NCBI GenBank assembly: GCA_016202865.1 | Contig: JACQNV010000021.1 | Span: 1-6,996, forward strand | DNA from: Candidatus Aenigmatarchaeota archaeon | GTDB taxonomy: Archaea; Aenigmatarchaeota; Aenigmatarchaeia; QMZP01; JACQNV01 | Direction: 5' to 3' | Length of the DNA stretch: 6,996 nucleotides | Shown here: positions 6,515-6,996 of the stretch, piece after piece | Layout of the letters: every line of letters begins with the position of its first letter | Numbering within the stretch: the first letter of the stretch is position 1 | Notes under the pieces: generated by a model | The model's database searches: none | What the model was told of the DNA's origin: nothing | What the model saw: the letters and a program-made list of their open reading frames with translations, nothing else | Program-made: the position numbers and the translations under genes

Positions 6515-6613
6515 CGCCCTTTTCTGTGCATAAAGAAAGGTGGAAACAGATCCTGACCAATTGGATAAGATCTGTTTCGTCCCTCTAAAAGCGCGCGCGG
6601 AAAAGACGAGCAG
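6515..6613 (+). other. tRNA intron 1, 99 nt, in the D-loop
   Basis: The D-stem 5' strand GCTC (6509-6512) pairs with intron GAGC (6608-6611) as the central helix. The 5' bulge AGC (6513-6515) is cut AG^C and the 3' bulge AGT (6612-6614) is cut AG^T, restoring the common D-arm GCTC-AGTGGTA-GAGC. Because AG is repeated at both junctions, the position is fixed only by the bulge rule. Inside, 6519-6529 pairs with 6595-6605 over 11 bp (two G-T pairs) just beyond a small internal loop. The outer helix is poor, so this is a relaxed BHB. The intron holds a TGGAAA-stem-GTCCC module. No box C/D motifs are visible. Confidence 0.8.
6541..6585 (+). repeat. Third copy of the TGGAAA-stem-GTCCC module, inside intron 1
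   Basis: TGGAAACAGATC (6541-6552), a 14-base loop, then GATCTGTTTCGTCCCTC form a 10-bp stem with the same fixed flanks as the two copies at 4839-4937. The stem again differs with matching changes on both arms. Just upstream, CCTTTTCT (6518-6525) can pair with AGAAAGG (6534-6540), recalling the C/T-rich hairpins of the long RNA. This alternative competes with the 11-bp intron helix. Confidence 0.7.
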
Positions 6614-6625
6614 TGGTAGAGCGTT

Positions 6626-6651
6626 AGGTGAGAAGTCATCTCATCCGCTAA
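6626..6651 (+). other. tRNA intron 2, 26 nt, within the anticodon stem (after position 28)
   Basis: This is a well-formed BHB: central helix AGCG (6620-6623) with CGCT (6646-6649), 5' bulge TTA (6624-6626, cut TT^A), 3' bulge AAG (6650-6652, cut AA^G), and an inner 7-bp helix GGTGAGA (6627-6633) with TCTCATC (6639-6645) around a five-base loop. Removal joins TT (27-28) to GCC (29-31), making the anticodon stem 5' strand. Confidence 0.88.
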
Positions 6652-6660
6652 GCCTTGGTA

Positions 6661-6676
6661 GCTAACCTTGTCAAAT
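6661..6676 (+). other. tRNA intron 3, 16 nt, canonical 37/38 site
   Basis: Outer helix GCC/GGC (29-31 with 39-41) is followed by central helix TTGG (6655-6658) with TCAA (6671-6674, one G-T pair). The 5' bulge TAG (6659-6661) is cut TA^G and the 3' bulge ATA (6675-6677) is cut AT^A. The intron core is very small, with one C-G pair (6662/6670) closing a 7-base loop. Removal gives the loop TTGGTAA with A37 and A38. Confidence 0.88.
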
Positions 6677-6722
6677 AGGCAAAGGTCGCGTGTTCAACTC
6701 ACGCCTGGGGCTTTAGATGGCT

Positions 6723-6761
6723 GAAAGAGATTCCTTAAACACTTAACTAAGAATCTCTTTC
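6723..6761. terminator. Hairpin between the tRNA and a convergent gene
   Basis: GAAAGAGATTC (6723-6733) pairs perfectly with GAATCTCTTTC (6751-6761) over 11 bp, with TTA/TAA extending it inward past one bulged base. It starts 10 bases after the tRNA and ends 6 bases before the stop codon of the minus-strand gene. It could serve as a processing or termination boundary for both. Archaeal termination relies mainly on U-runs rather than hairpins, and no long U-run follows, so the terminator role is tentative. Confidence 0.4.
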
Positions 6762-6767
6762 CATCCT

Positions 6768-6950
6768 TTAGGGCTGTGGTAGGATTGAAAATGTGGTGTT
6801 TAGACCTGCCGGACTGGAGACGCCATGCTGAACTCCAATTATGTAGAGAAGTCCGATTAAAAATAATATAATGAGAAAAGCGAAAATGATGTATAAAAAG
6901 AATAGCTCAAACCCCTTTCCCTCCGCACTGCTTTGGTTTACTATATCCAT
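6768..6950 (-). CDS. Small single-pass membrane protein (60 aa)
   Basis: Residues 16-40 (LFFLYIIFAFLIILFLIGLLYIIGV) are one continuous hydrophobic helix; before it is a short polar N-terminus (MDIVNQSSAEGKGFE) and after it about 20 residues ending FSILPQP. I do not recognise the family. Two in-frame ATGs are available, at 6956 and 6950. The TATA box ATTTATAA (minus strand, 6971-6978) is centred about 24.5 bases before the second, the same spacing as for the genes at 3010 and 4524, so the leaderless start at 6950 is preferred. The gene converges on the tRNA gene with the 6723-6761 hairpin between them. With only a strong promoter and a clear membrane helix for support, it is probable rather than certain. 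Confidence 0.62.
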   Translation of the reverse strand: MDIVNQSSAEGKGFELFFLYIIFAFLIILFLIGLLYIIGVQHGVSSPAGLNTTFSILPQP

Positions 6951-6970
6951 ATACATCGACGACTATACAC

Positions 6971-6978
6971 TTATAAAT
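6971..6978 (-). promoter_or_regulatory. TATA box for the small membrane protein
   Basis: The minus strand reads ATTTATAA. Its distance to the ATG at 6950 (about 24-25 bases) matches other leaderless genes in the window; to the ATG at 6956 it is only about 18 bases. This decides the start call. Confidence 0.6.
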
Positions 6979-6996
6979 AGTGTATCTATTATATTA

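Larger units (their letters stand above)
6500..6712 (+). tRNA. tRNA-Thr(GGU) with three introns
   Basis: Four exons, 6500-6514, 6614-6625, 6652-6660 and 6677-6712, join to 72 nt with a full cloverleaf. The acceptor is GCCTCAG with CTGGGGC; the D-arm is GCTC-AGTGGTA-GAGC; the anticodon stem is TTGCC with GGCAA around the loop TTGGTAA; the variable region is AGGTC; and the T-arm is GCGTG-TTCAACT-CACGC. The anticodon is GGU. G1-C72, C2-G71 and discriminator U73 are the usual archaeal Thr features, agreeing independently with the anticodon. CCA is not encoded. Each junction falls between the second and third base of a three-base bulge beside a 4-bp helix, the BHB form cut by the archaeal tRNA splicing endonuclease. 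No single intron gives a good tRNA; removing all three does. The D-loop and mid-anticodon-stem sites are non-canonical. Confidence 0.9.

Noticed and set aside
6515..6613. Box C/D guide RNA inside tRNA intron 1, as in some archaeal tRNA-Trp introns
   Set aside because: A CTGA occurs (6553-6556), but no RUGAUGA-type box C or C'/D' pair accompanies it.
6623..6666. Anticodon stem GTTAG/CTAAC (6623-6627 with 6662-6666) with a single intron
   Set aside because: It leaves no base for position 26 and gives G38, and leaves an extra 16-17 bases before the variable loop. The three-intron solution gives a complete cloverleaf and BHBs at each site. The pairing may exist as an alternative precursor fold.
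6653..6672. Anticodons UGG (Pro) or UGU (Thr) read from other frames of the same segment
   Set aside because: Both place a pyrimidine at position 37 and neither yields the AGGTC variable region next to the T-stem.

Overview
The window looks archaeal, probably from a small-genome DPANN-type lineage; this is inferred from style, not from a marker gene. The signs are a tRNA with three bulge-helix-bulge (BHB) introns, an intein-bearing HerA/DUF87-type ATPase, a low-GC genome, and TATA boxes about 24-26 bases upstream of start codons with almost no 5' leader.

Layout. Bases 1-2899 (minus strand) hold the start of an unknown small protein (runs off the left edge) and, one base upstream of it, a HerA-like ATPase whose P-loop is split by a 438-residue LAGLIDADG intein. 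After a 110-base divergent promoter region, two small unknown genes run on the plus strand (3010-3504). Facing them on the minus strand is a two-gene unit: a membrane-anchored protein with four cysteines (4180-4524) followed by an unknown protein with a weak ADP-ribosyltransferase-like outline (3513-4172). Bases 4525-5159 hold no convincing gene but contain a long structured RNA candidate (about 4603-5127, plus strand). It has its own TATA box, a 10-bp helix joining its ends, and a series of hairpins, some of them copies of each other with compensatory changes. An M16 zinc peptidase follows on the minus strand (5160-6407). Divergent from it, on the plus strand, is a tRNA-Thr(GGU) gene of 213 bases (6500-6712) that splices to 72 nt after removal of introns of 99, 26 and 16 nt. 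A hairpin and a small one-pass membrane protein on the minus strand close the window.

Main points. (1) The three introns can be placed to the base from BHB geometry: one is at the canonical 37/38 site, one splits the anticodon stem after position 28, and one lies in the D-loop. The first two introns in gene order sequester the two strands of the D-stem. (2) The 99-nt D-loop intron carries the same hairpin module (TGGAAA, six-base stem, loop, stem, TTTYGTCCCTY) that occurs twice in the 525-nt RNA candidate about 1.6 kb away. All three copies keep the stem through compensatory changes. This dispersed RNA module, in a tRNA intron and in an unassigned long RNA, is the best candidate here for something undescribed. 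Its function cannot be read from the sequence.
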